Source of the DNA: Ornatilinea apprima
GTDB lineage: Bacteria > Chloroflexota > Anaerolineae > Anaerolineales > Anaerolineaceae
Length of the DNA stretch: 58,163 bases
Assembly (NCBI RefSeq): GCF_001306115.1
Contig: NZ_LGCL01000014.1
Coordinates: forward strand, 1-58,163
Reading direction: 5' to 3'
Part shown: positions 28,386 to 36,819 of the stretch, piece by piece
Layout of the letters: each line of letters opens with the position of its first letter
How positions within the stretch are numbered: the first letter of the stretch is position 1
Notes under the pieces: model-generated
The model's input: only the letters and a program-made list of their open reading frames with translations
Database searches by the model: none
Told to the model about the DNA's origin: nothing
Translations under genes and position numbers: made by a program

Positions 28386-28628
28386 ATGCAGGGACACACA
28401 TACTGGAATAAATGGGCGCGTTTCTTGCAACGTTGGAAGATGCAAGAATTTGTTGCCACACTGTTAGAAGCCAGCGGTCCGCTGCGGGTGCTGGCGGCGC
28501 AGGGTGTGTATCTCAGCCAGCCGTTTTTAGGCCGCTCGATGAGCGGCGGAGAGTGGGATGCGCTGGCTCTGCTGCTGGAAGATGAACGGGAAAGCCGTTC
28601 GTTTATTCAATATTTAAGGGAGGAGTGA
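28386..28628 (+). CDS. 80-residue protein, first gene of the MutL/DUF6754 cluster
   Basis: The protein is small and soluble (MQGHTYWNKWARFLQ...), Trp- and Leu-rich at the N-terminus and acidic at the C-terminus. I do not recognise a family. It is not preceded by a Shine-Dalgarno sequence; an extended -10 ends 6 nt upstream. Its stop codon overlaps the GTG of the next gene (GTGA), which argues that it is real and translationally linked to the cluster. Confidence 0.75.
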   Translation: MQGHTYWNKWARFLQRWKMQEFVATLLEASGPLRVLAAQGVYLSQPFLGRSMSGGEWDALALLLEDERESRSFIQYLREE

Positions 28629-29392
28629 TCCGCTTGAGCGTAGACAAGCTGATTGGCCTGGGTATTATTTTTCTCAGCGCGGCGCTGATCTTTTTGTTTT
28701 CTGTGCTGAAACGGCCGGGGAACGGGCTGCGCGCCATCCCCGGGGTGCAGCGCCTGCGGCGCGCGATTGGCCTGGCGGTGGAAGATGGAAAACGCCTGCA
28801 CATCTCCCTGGGAAAAGCCAGTATTGTCAGCCCGCAGAGCGCTTCGGCGCTGGTGGGTTTGAGTGTTTTAGAGCGGCTGGCCGAGGTGAGCACGGTGAGC
28901 GATAAGCCGCCGGTGGCCACCAGCGGCGACGGCGGCCTGGCGTTGTTAAGCCAGGACAGCCTGCGCGCGGTGTACCGCGAGAGCAACCAGCTCGACCAGT
29001 ATAACCGCGACCTGGGCCGCCTGGCCGGGCCAACCGATTTTTCTTATATCGCCGGCAGCCTGCCGGTGATTCGCGGTGAAGAGGTGTACACCAACGTGCT
29101 GGTCGGCCACTTTGGGCCGGAAGCGGCCTTGATGTGCGAGGAAGTGGAGCGTGTGGACGGCTTTTCCCTGGCCGCCAGCGACTCGCTGCCCGCCCAGGCG
29201 GCGCTGTTTGCCGCCGCGCAAGAGCCGCTGATTGGAGAAGAATTATTCGCTTTGCCGGCGTATCTGCAGTCTGGCCCGATGCACCAGGCCAGCGTGCGCG
29301 CGCAAGATGTGGTGCGCTGGGTGCTGATTGGCGTGCTGGTGCTGGGGTCGCTGGCCAGGCTGGCGCTGGCTGTGATGGGAGGTGGTTTCTAA
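28625..29392 (+). CDS. DUF6754-like membrane protein
   Basis: The 255-residue protein has an N-terminal helix (about 8-28), a large middle domain (about 35-220) and a C-terminal helix (about 232-252). The middle part includes VEDGKRLHISLGKASIVSP, then VATSGDGGLALLSQD and SYIAGSLPVIRGEEVYTNVLVG. These resemble DUF6754, a domain of unknown function found in Chloroflexota. GTG at 28625 overlaps the previous stop; TTG at 28634, 10 nt after GGAGG, is an alternative start. The stop overlaps the next ATG (TAATG). Confidence 0.75.
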   Translation: MIRLSVDKLIGLGIIFLSAALIFLFSVLKRPGNGLRAIPGVQRLRRAIGLAVEDGKRLHISLGKASIVSPQSASALVGLSVLERLAEVSTVSDKPPVATSGDGGLALLSQDSLRAVYRESNQLDQYNRDLGRLAGPTDFSYIAGSLPVIRGEEVYTNVLVGHFGPEAALMCEEVERVDGFSLAASDSLPAQAALFAAAQEPLIGEELFALPAYLQSGPMHQASVRAQDVVRWVLIGVLVLGSLARLALAVMGGGF

Positions 29393-29991
29393 TGAAGTCA
29401 CCTGTATCGACGGCTGTGGCAATTGCGGTGGGGTTAATCGTGCTGCTGGGGTTTTTCATCCCGGTGGCGGTGCTGCAGAATCTGCGTGAAGTGTTGGTGG
29501 GCTGGGCGGCCATTCTGGCTGGCGTGGCCGGGCTGGTGGCGATTCTCAATCTGGTGAGCGCGCACTGGCGCAAGCTGACGTCCGCCGGGAAGCGCGATGT
29601 GTACAGCCTGGCGCTGCTGCTGGCGTTTGTGGTTACGCTGGCGGCTGGTTTGTGGTTGACACCGGCCAACGCCGATTACCAGCGCGTGGTAACAGCCATT
29701 CAGGCCCCGGTGGAGATGAGTCTGCTGGCTCTGTTGGCGTTCAGCCTGGCTTATGCCAGCCTGCGCCTGCTGCAGCGCCGCAGGGATTTGATGTCAGTAA
29801 TTTTCGTGATCAGCGCGGTGGTGTTTTTGTTCCTCTTTAGCGGATTTTTGCCCGCCGCGGGTAACGTTTTTGGCTTTCTCCAGCGCCTGCCGATGGCTGG
29901 CGCGCGCGGGATCTTATTGGGCGTAGCGGCCGGCAGTGTGATGACCGGTTTGCGCATTTTACTGGGGGCCGACCGCCCATATAGCGGGTGA
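29392..29991 (+). CDS. Polytopic membrane protein of the MutL/DUF6754 cluster
   Basis: The 199-residue protein has about six hydrophobic segments, starting MKSPVSTAVAIAVGLIVLLG and ending ...GLRILLGADRPYSG. I do not recognise a family. The ATG at 29392 overlaps the stop of the DUF6754-like gene and has GGGAGG 8-10 nt upstream, so the longer frame running upstream of it is not used. The next gene starts within its last bases, showing tight coupling. Confidence 0.78.
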   Translation: MKSPVSTAVAIAVGLIVLLGFFIPVAVLQNLREVLVGWAAILAGVAGLVAILNLVSAHWRKLTSAGKRDVYSLALLLAFVVTLAAGLWLTPANADYQRVVTAIQAPVEMSLLALLAFSLAYASLRLLQRRRDLMSVIFVISAVVFLFLFSGFLPAAGNVFGFLQRLPMAGARGILLGVAAGSVMTGLRILLGADRPYSG

Positions 29992-29993
29992 TT

Positions 29994-32483
29994 ATGGCAG
30001 AAGAAATTCGCTGTCCAATGTGTGGAAAATTAAACCCTGCCGGCGCAGAGGTATGCCAGCACTGCCAGGCGCAGCTCAAGCCGGTTAACCTGACGCCGGC
30101 AGAGGGCGGAAAACCAGACGAAGGTCTGGACTGGCTGCGCGACCTGGATGCCTTTTCACCCGGCCAGGAGCCGGCGAAGGAAGCCGAAGACACGCCGGAC
30201 TGGTTGAATCGCCTGCGCCAGCGCGACCGGGTGGAAGAGCAGCTCGCTTCGATGCAGCCGGGCAGCCAGACGCCTGAGCCAACTGAACCCGAAACGCCGA
30301 TGGGCATGGAGAGCTGGCTGGCCGGAGCGCGTGAAGATGAGACCAGCTGGCTGGATATGCTGCGCGGTGAAGGCGAGCAAAGCCCGGCGGAGCCGGAAGC
30401 GGAAGAGCCTTTTGAGCCATCGCTGGGCGAGCAGGACGTATCGCAGCGCCTTTCGGCGTTTACCGACCTGGAGCCCGAACCAAGCGGGGCAGAAAAACCA
30501 TTTTTCGGCGCTGAAGAAGAGACCTGGGAACAGCGGGCCGATTCTCTGCTGTCGGCGGAGGAGAAACCGGCGGAGGAAGCTGAAGAAATGCCCGATTGGC
30601 TGGCCAGCCTGGCCAGCACGCCGGCGGAGAAGGCTTCCGCGGCCGACGAAGAAATCCCTGGCTGGTTGAATCACGGTTTGGACCTCCCGGAAACCGAACC
30701 GGCAGAAACGTTCGAGCAGGGAGACAGCGGCCTGCCCGATTGGCTGGATCAAACAGGAAGCCTGAGCCACGCGCCTGAAGGGGAAGCGGGCGAGGAAGAA
30801 TCCATTTTGCCCGATTGGCTGGGCGAACTCACGAAAAAAGAATCCGCGTCGGAGCCGCTGGAAGCGGAAGAAGCCATCAGCGCCGGCCTGGCCGCTCTGC
30901 TGGCCGGGGCTGGCCTGGCAGACGAAGCCGGGGAAGAAGAGCAGCCCGGCAGCCCGCAGCAAGCGGTGGAAGAGCAAAAAGAAGACTGGTTGAAAAACCT
31001 GCAGGCCGAATTGGCTGAGATGGACGAGGCTGAACTGCAGGCCAGCGAGCCTGTCCCGTCTGGGGCGGAAATTCCGCAGGGCGTGGAGGAAGAAGCACAG
31101 GGCAGCCTGGTCTTTACAGAATTGGAACCTGAACCGCACCCAGCGGCCGGCGGGCAAGAAAGCACAGCCCCCCAGCCGTTTATCATGGAAATTCCTGAAG
31201 AAGAAATGGAACCATCCAGCGTAGCGGCCTTGCCCTTCACAGGTGAGGATATCCCTGATTGGCTGGGTGAGGATGATTTTAGCGCGCCGGATGAGGGAGC
31301 CGAAAAAGCCCCGGCGGCCGCGGAAGAGGCCGAGCTGGCCCCTGGTGAAATGCCGGGCTGGCTGAAGGCGATGCGGCCGGTGGAAGCGGTAACCCCGCAG
31401 AAGCCGCATGAAGAAAAAGAAGCGCGAACCGAGTCGATGGGTCCGCTGGCGGGGCTGCAGGGTATTCTGCCGGCCGAGAACCTGGCCGTGCGCTACCGCA
31501 AACCGCCCATCTACTCCACGCGTTTGAAAGCCAATGATAAACAACGCGAACAGGCCGCGCTGCTGGAAGAGACCATTGCCAGCGAGCGCCAACCCCAGGC
31601 GGTTAAACGCGAAAGCGCGCGCGCTCCGCGTGGCTTTGTGCGCCTGCTGCTGGCGGCGCTGCTGACCGCGGTGCTGGTGGGCATGCTGATTGTGGCCCCT
31701 GGCAGCACCATGGGAACGGTGGCGGTTCCAGCGGAAGCGGCCCAGTTCCACACCGCGCTGGAGGCCGTTCCAGACGGCGCCGCGGTGCTGGTGGCGGTGG
31801 ATTACGCCCCCGGCTACGCGGGTGAAATGCGCTACGCCGCCGCGGCGGTGATGCGCCGCCTGCTGGAGAAGGACGCGCAGATCGCGCTGATTTCAACGCT
31901 TTCCACCGGGCCGGTGATGGGCGAGGACCTGCTTGCCCAGGCCGCCAGCCTGCCGGGCATCCCGCTGGCGGCGGAAGCCCAATCGGTGAACATGGGCTAC
32001 CTGCCGGGCGGAATCACTTCGCTGCAGCAGTTTGCCGCGCGCCCGCAGCAAGCCGCGCGTTATGGGCTGAATTCGGCCCTCGACGGGCAGCCGGTGTGGA
32101 GCAGCGGACTGTTGAGCGGCAAAGACAGCCTGGATGATTTTGACCTGCTGCTGGTGATGACCGACAGCGTGGACAGCGGACGGGCCTGGGTGGAACAGGT
32201 GGAGCCGGCGCTCAGCGGCGCGCCGCTGCTGGTGGTCAGCAGCGCGCAATCCGCGCCGATGCTGGCGCCGTATGTACAGTCCGGGCAGGTGGATGGGCTG
32301 ATCTCTGGGGTGGAAGGCGGCATGGCGTATGAGCAGCTGTCGCAGATCTCGGGCGGGGCGCGGGCGGTGCGTAGCGCCTACCAGGCCGGGATGTTCGCCG
32401 CGGTGGTGATTTTACTGCTGGGAATGGCGCTGGGGCTGCTGACCACTGTCTTTTCTCGATCCAATAAGCGACGTGAGGCGTAG
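29994..32483 (+). CDS. Zinc-ribbon scaffold with eleven (D/G/S)WL motifs and two membrane helices
   Basis: I do not recognise this 829-residue protein as a whole. A zinc ribbon (Cys7, Cys10, Cys21, Cys24) begins it. Residues 35-460 are highly acidic and low in complexity but carry eleven short copies of Asp/Gly/Ser-Trp-Leu, at about 46, 69, 107, 118, 201, 223, 249, 274, 331, 422 and 455, mostly preceded by Pro. A conserved-looking segment (about 480-535) is followed by a membrane helix (about 546-568), a globular part (570-795) and a second helix (about 798-820). The Trp-Leu motifs look like multivalent docking peptides in the cytoplasm. ATG at 29994 is preferred; GTG at 29988 is possible. 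It is central to the cluster. Confidence 0.8.
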   Translation: MAEEIRCPMCGKLNPAGAEVCQHCQAQLKPVNLTPAEGGKPDEGLDWLRDLDAFSPGQEPAKEAEDTPDWLNRLRQRDRVEEQLASMQPGSQTPEPTEPETPMGMESWLAGAREDETSWLDMLRGEGEQSPAEPEAEEPFEPSLGEQDVSQRLSAFTDLEPEPSGAEKPFFGAEEETWEQRADSLLSAEEKPAEEAEEMPDWLASLASTPAEKASAADEEIPGWLNHGLDLPETEPAETFEQGDSGLPDWLDQTGSLSHAPEGEAGEEESILPDWLGELTKKESASEPLEAEEAISAGLAALLAGAGLADEAGEEEQPGSPQQAVEEQKEDWLKNLQAELAEMDEAELQASEPVPSGAEIPQGVEEEAQGSLVFTELEPEPHPAAGGQESTAPQPFIMEIPEEEMEPSSVAALPFTGEDIPDWLGEDDFSAPDEGAEKAPAAAEEAELAPGEMPGWLKAMRPVEAVTPQKPHEEKEARTESMGPLAGLQGILPAENLAVRYRKPPIYSTRLKANDKQREQAALLEETIASERQPQAVKRESARAPRGFVRLLLAALLTAVLVGMLIVAPGSTMGTVAVPAEAAQFHTALEAVPDGAAVLVAVDYAPGYAGEMRYAAAAVMRRLLEKDAQIALISTLSTGPVMGEDLLAQAASLPGIPLAAEAQSVNMGYLPGGITSLQQFAARPQQAARYGLNSALDGQPVWSSGLLSGKDSLDDFDLLLVMTDSVDSGRAWVEQVEPALSGAPLLVVSSAQSAPMLAPYVQSGQVDGLISGVEGGMAYEQLSQISGGARAVRSAYQAGMFAAVVILLLGMALGLLTTVFSRSNKRREA

Positions 32484-32488
32484 CAACC

Positions 32489-33169
32489 ATGCAAATGCTT
32501 GACCCGGTGTGGACGATTACCAGTTTTGCACTCACTGTGCTGGTTTTAAGCTTTCTGCTGGGCGATAACCCGTTGTTTCGCCTGGTTTCATACCTGTTTG
32601 TGGGCGTGTCGGCCGGTTTCGCGGCGGTGATGCTGGTTTACCAGGTGATTCTGCCGCGCCTGGTGTGGCCTTTGTTGGAAGGCAGCCCGGCAGAGCGCGC
32701 CCTGGCGGTGATTCCGCTGGTGCTGAGCGTTTTGCTGCTGGCGCGCCTGGTTCCGCGCCTGGCGGTGGTAGGCAGCCTGCCGATGGGTTATCTGGTGGGC
32801 GCGGGGGCGGCGGTGATGATCAGCGGGGCAGTGATGGGCACGTTGGTACGGCAAACCCTGAGCGCGATCCAGGTGTTTGACCTGAGCGCGGCAGCCCCCA
32901 GCCAGAATCCTGTTTTGCAGTTTGCCGAAGCGGCGGTCATGCTGACCGGCACGGTGGGAACCCTGGCTTATTTTCAGTTTACGGCTCGCGCCAAACCGAA
33001 CCAGCCCGCGCAGCGCCCGGCCTGGGTGAATGGACTGGCCAGAGTTGGCGAGGTGTTCATTGCTATTACCCTGGGCGCGCTGTTCGCGGGGGTATACGCG
33101 GCGGCGCTGAGCGCGTTGATTGACCGCCTGGAATTTATATTGCAGGTGATTCAAGGATTGATAGGCTGA
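32489..33169 (+). CDS. Polytopic membrane protein of the MutL/DUF6754 cluster
   Basis: The 226-residue protein has about six transmembrane segments, including helices at about 9-25 and 30-52, and ends with a helix near 185-222. No catalytic motif is seen. It begins 5 nt after the scaffold gene. Its function is unknown, but its size, position and helix-rich make-up suggest it is a membrane component of the same complex. Confidence 0.78.
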   Translation: MQMLDPVWTITSFALTVLVLSFLLGDNPLFRLVSYLFVGVSAGFAAVMLVYQVILPRLVWPLLEGSPAERALAVIPLVLSVLLLARLVPRLAVVGSLPMGYLVGAGAAVMISGAVMGTLVRQTLSAIQVFDLSAAAPSQNPVLQFAEAAVMLTGTVGTLAYFQFTARAKPNQPAQRPAWVNGLARVGEVFIAITLGALFAGVYAAALSALIDRLEFILQVIQGLIG

Positions 33170-33186
33170 TTGTTAAGTGAGCGCTT

Positions 33187-34911
33187 ATGACTTCATCCAT
33201 CGTTGATGCCGATTCTGTTCTGGCGATTGACCTGGGGTCCGCCTATACCCGCGCGCTGTTGTTTGATATGGTGGAAGGCCATTATCATTTCATCGCGGTG
33301 GGCACGGCGCGCAGCACGGTGAACGCGCCGTTCCGCGATGCGGGCGAATGCGTGCACCAGGCGCTGGATCATCTGCAGGAGATCACCGGCCGGGTATTCA
33401 CCGACAAAGACGCCAGCCTGATTCTGCCCAGCAAGCCGGACGGCAGCGGGGTAGACCGCCTGGTGATGACCTTTTCGGCGGGGCCAGAGCTGCGCGTGGT
33501 GACGGCCGGGCTGCTGCCAGACGTTTCGCTGGAGAGCGCGCGGAATTTGATCCGCACCACATACGGCCAGGTGGTGGAAGCAATTGGGCTGAATGACCGG
33601 CGGCGCACAGACGCACGCCTGGATGCCATTCTGGAAGCGAAACCCGATTTGGTGATTCTGGCGGGCGGAACCGAAAGCGGGGCCAACCGCTCGGTGCTGA
33701 AGCTGGCCGAGCTGGTGGCGATGGCCTGCCGGGTGCTGCCGCAAGACAAGCGCCCGCAGGTGCTGTACGCGGGCAATTCGGTGCTGGCCAAGAAGATCAA
33801 AGCCGGACTGGAAAAATACACGCGGGTTCACACCGCGGCCAATGTGCGCCCCAGTGTGGACGTGGAAAGCCTGGGCGCGGCGGAGATGGAGCTAACCAAA
33901 GTAGTTACCGAACTGCGCGGTCAGCAAATGGGCGGTTTTCGCTCGCTGGCGCAGGTATGCTCCGCGCCGCCCCTGCCCAACGCGCACGCCTTTGGGCGCA
34001 TGATCCGCTTTTTCAGCCGTTTGTATGACCATTCACGCGGGGTGTTGGGGGTGGATGTGGGCGCGGAATCGACTGCCGTGGCGGCCGCGCAGGCCGGTCA
34101 CCTGACCGTTGAAGTGCTGCCGCAGGGATTGGGGCGGGCGATTCTTTCCATGCAGGCCGAAGAAGACCTGAAAGAAATCATCCGGTTTATTCCGTTTTCC
34201 ATGACCCCCAACGCGCTGCGCGATTATCTGTATCAAAAGAGTGTTACCCCGGCCGGCATACCCATGACGGAAGAAAGCCTGGCGGTGGAACAGGCGGTGG
34301 CGCGCCAGATTCTGCGCAAGGGCATGCAGCAACTGCGAGAGCGCTGGGATGGGCGCTGGATGTCTTTTGAGCCGATTTTGGCCAGCGGATCGGTGTTGGC
34401 GCGCGCGGCGACGCCAGCCCAGAGCCTGATGATGCTGCTGGATGGCCTGCAGCCGGTGGGTGTAACCACGCTGGTGATTGACCCCAACGGCCTGGCGGCT
34501 TCGCTGGGGGCGATTGCCGAAGTGGATCGCATGCTGCCGGTACAGGTAATGGAAAGCGGCGCGTTTCAGGTGCTGGGAACAGTGATTTGCCCGGCCAGCC
34601 GCGCCAAAGCCGGCACGGTGATTATGAACGCGCGCCTGGAAATGGAAAGCGGAGAAGAAATCCGTCTGCAGGTAAAACAGGGCAGCCTGACGCAGCTTCC
34701 GCTGCAGAGCGGGCAAACCGCGCGCCTGCACATAGATCATTTGAACCGGGCTGAGCTGGGCGCGCGCGGACAGCGCGTTCCATCCAACTATAAAGTGGTG
34801 GGCGGCTTATGCGGGGCGGTGATTGACGCCCGCGGCCGGCCTTTGCCAACGAGCGATGATGAAACCAAGCGGATTGAGTTGCTGAAGAAATGGTCCGCGG
34901 CATTGCGTTAA
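33187..34911 (+). CDS. MutL/GlmL-like ASKHA-fold ATPase
   Basis: The 574-residue protein matches the glutamate-mutase MutL (GlmL) family, actin/Hsp70-like proteins named for a reactivase-type role beside the B12-dependent glutamate mutase. Two phosphate-binding motifs are visible: VLAIDLGSAYTRALLFD (about 11-27) and VLGVDVGAESTAVA (about 286-299), with ILAGGTESGA (about 156-165) and LAASLGAIAEVD late in the sequence. No glutamate mutase subunit genes are present in the window, so a different job in this membrane-protein cluster is more likely. It starts 17 nt after the previous gene. Confidence 0.85.
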   Translation: MTSSIVDADSVLAIDLGSAYTRALLFDMVEGHYHFIAVGTARSTVNAPFRDAGECVHQALDHLQEITGRVFTDKDASLILPSKPDGSGVDRLVMTFSAGPELRVVTAGLLPDVSLESARNLIRTTYGQVVEAIGLNDRRRTDARLDAILEAKPDLVILAGGTESGANRSVLKLAELVAMACRVLPQDKRPQVLYAGNSVLAKKIKAGLEKYTRVHTAANVRPSVDVESLGAAEMELTKVVTELRGQQMGGFRSLAQVCSAPPLPNAHAFGRMIRFFSRLYDHSRGVLGVDVGAESTAVAAAQAGHLTVEVLPQGLGRAILSMQAEEDLKEIIRFIPFSMTPNALRDYLYQKSVTPAGIPMTEESLAVEQAVARQILRKGMQQLRERWDGRWMSFEPILASGSVLARAATPAQSLMMLLDGLQPVGVTTLVIDPNGLAASLGAIAEVDRMLPVQVMESGAFQVLGTVICPASRAKAGTVIMNARLEMESGEEIRLQVKQGSLTQLPLQSGQTARLHIDHLNRAELGARGQRVPSNYKVVGGLCGAVIDARGRPLPTSDDETKRIELLKKWSAALR

Positions 34912-34958
34912 GGATGCTGGTACGAAATTTGCATCCAATATTCTAAGAGGCAAACCAG

Positions 34959-36011
34959 ATGCAGACGCCAGTTACCCACATATTACCCCTTACCTTGATC
35001 CGCCGCGTGCGCTTGCTGCCCGCGCCGGGGAAGGTGCTGGTGCGCGCCGGTCAGGAAGTGCATGCTGCCGACGTGGTAGCCGAGACGGCCAGCCACCAAC
35101 GGCATGTCTTGCTGGATGTGCGGCGCGCGTTGCAGCTTTCGGCGGACGAAGACCTGAAGCAGGTGTTCGACCGCAAAGTGGGGGAAAAAATACAAAAGGG
35201 CGATCTGATTGCCCAAAAGGGCGGTCTGTTCAAGCGCGTGCTGGTCTCACCCGAAGACGGGGTGATTCTGGCGGTGATGGGCGGGCAGGTATTGATCGAG
35301 GCAGTTACTCCTCCAACGCAGATTTTCGCCGGTTTTGATGGGCGCGTGGCGGAAGTGATTGCCGATCAGGGTGTGGTGATCGAAACGCACGGGGCGCTTC
35401 TTCAGGGGGTATGGGGCAATAACCAGATTGGCAACGGGCTGCTGATTTCGCTGGCGAAATCGCCCGCCGATGACCTGTCCAGCAGTTTGTTGGATGTGAG
35501 CATGCGTGGGGCGGTTTTACTGGCTGGAACCTGCAGCGAGGCGTCTGCGCTGGAGATGGCGCGCGATATTCACCTGCGCGGATTGATTTTGGGCAGCATC
35601 AGCGCGCACCTCATCCCGCTGGCCGAGAAGCTGGAATTTCCGGTGATGGTTCTGGAGGGGTTTGGACAGATTCCCATCAGCACGCCGGCCTTCCGCATTC
35701 TATCGACCAGCGAAAAGCGCGAGGTGTGCCTGAATGCCACGCGATGGGACGCGTTCCACGGTGAGCGGCCCGAACTGGTCATCCCTCTGCCGGCGCAGGG
35801 CGAAGTGGCGCAAGACCTGGCCGCTCTGCAAGCCGGCAGAAAAGTGCGCCTCACGCTCGCCCCGTGGGTGGGGGCGGTAGGGTCGATTGAGCAAATGCTG
35901 CCGGGGCAAACGGCGCTGCCCAACGGGCTGCGCGCGCCGGCCGCGCGTGTGCGGTTGGAAAATGGCGAAGTTCACACAGTACCCAGCGTAAACCTGGATG
36001 TGCTAGAATAA
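34959..36011 (+). CDS. Protein with barrel-sandwich-like segments, unknown function
   Basis: I do not recognise this 350-residue protein. Its first half has three stretches that resemble hybrid barrel-sandwich (lipoyl/RnfC-like) units: PGKVLVRAGQEVHAADVVAE (about 22-41), KVGEKIQKGDLIAQ (about 71-84) and SPEDGVILAVMGGQVLIE (about 93-110). The second half has an alpha/beta character with HLRGLILGSISAHLIPLAEK and VMVLEGFGQ. No signal peptide or membrane helix is seen. AGAGG is 9 nt before the ATG. It follows the MutL-like gene after 47 nt and may act with it. Confidence 0.75.
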   Translation: MQTPVTHILPLTLIRRVRLLPAPGKVLVRAGQEVHAADVVAETASHQRHVLLDVRRALQLSADEDLKQVFDRKVGEKIQKGDLIAQKGGLFKRVLVSPEDGVILAVMGGQVLIEAVTPPTQIFAGFDGRVAEVIADQGVVIETHGALLQGVWGNNQIGNGLLISLAKSPADDLSSSLLDVSMRGAVLLAGTCSEASALEMARDIHLRGLILGSISAHLIPLAEKLEFPVMVLEGFGQIPISTPAFRILSTSEKREVCLNATRWDAFHGERPELVIPLPAQGEVAQDLAALQAGRKVRLTLAPWVGAVGSIEQMLPGQTALPNGLRAPAARVRLENGEVHTVPSVNLDVLE

Positions 36012-36060
36012 CCAGAGCAAACGATACAGGCTGATTTCTGTACCAGAAGGAGAAGCAGCG

Positions 36061-36717
36061 ATGAGCGATTTCAATGACAATATTTTTGATGATTTCGAAG
36101 AAGAACCCTCGAACCAGCCCGAACCTGTTTTTGAAGACGAGGAGCCGCCCCAGCCCAAGCGCGGCCAGAACCGCACGTTTGTGATTGCGGTTGGCGTGCT
36201 GGGGGCGATCTTTTTGCTGATTTTGATTGCCATGGCGGTGTTTGCCCTGATCATTGTACCGCAGCGCAACGCGGCTATGGCAGAACAGGCTGCCCAGATC
36301 AACGCGGCCAATACGGCCACGTCGGTGGCGGCCACCGAAGGCGCGTTCGCCCAGGCAATGGCGGCAACCGGCACGGCGCAGTTTGTGCCCTCGCCCACGG
36401 GGACGGCCACGCAAACGCCGGTTGTAGTGTTCTCGACCCAGACGCCCGAACCGGAGGCTGGAGGAGACGGCATTGGCGCGGGAGCCGATTTGAACGCGCG
36501 CACGGCAACCGTTTCTGCGCTGCTGACGCTGGCGGCCGGGGGCGGCACCACGCCGAATGCCACCCAGGCCACACAAACAGCGGCGGCCAAAACACCCACC
36601 GCGCTGCCTACCACGGGTTTCGCGGATGAGGTGGGCCTGCCCGGCCTGCTGGGTGTGGCGGTGCTGCTGGTGGCAGTGATCGCGCTCTCGCGGCGGCTGC
36701 GCGCGGCGGCCAGTTAA
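36061..36717 (+). CDS. LPTTG-containing membrane protein with Thr/Ala-rich region
   Basis: The 218-residue protein has an acidic cytoplasmic-type N-terminus (1-35), a membrane helix (about 40-65), an Ala/Thr-rich extracytoplasmic region, and a C-terminal sorting signal: LPTTG at 182-186, a hydrophobic stretch, then a basic RRLRAAAS end. This is the classical sortase substrate layout, though the additional N-terminal membrane helix is unusual. AAGGAG lies 6-9 nt before the ATG. A sortase is encoded at 21616, not adjacent. It is the last gene of the cluster. Confidence 0.78.
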   Translation: MSDFNDNIFDDFEEEPSNQPEPVFEDEEPPQPKRGQNRTFVIAVGVLGAIFLLILIAMAVFALIIVPQRNAAMAEQAAQINAANTATSVAATEGAFAQAMAATGTAQFVPSPTGTATQTPVVVFSTQTPEPEAGGDGIGAGADLNARTATVSALLTLAAGGGTTPNATQATQTAAAKTPTALPTTGFADEVGLPGLLGVAVLLVAVIALSRRLRAAAS

Positions 36718-36776
36718 CTGGCGCTATAGCGCTTATTTTTGCTCCTCTCTGGTCAGCGGGGAAGGAATGTCGATTC

Positions 36777-36803
36777 AGGCCTGGCGGAAGCCAGGCCTTT
36801 TCT
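36777..36803 (+). terminator. Terminator after the LPTTG protein gene
   Basis: AGGCCTGGC (36777-36785), GGAA loop, GCCAGGCCT (36790-36798), then TTTCT. Confidence 0.88.
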
Positions 36804-36819
36804 ATTGGGGTTTTTCTTG

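Noticed and set aside
30156..31751. Minus-strand open frame (531 codons) opposite the zinc-ribbon scaffold
   Set aside because: Antisense of the acidic repeat region; its Phe/Arg/Gln-rich sequence mirrors GAA/GAG codons and has no domain.
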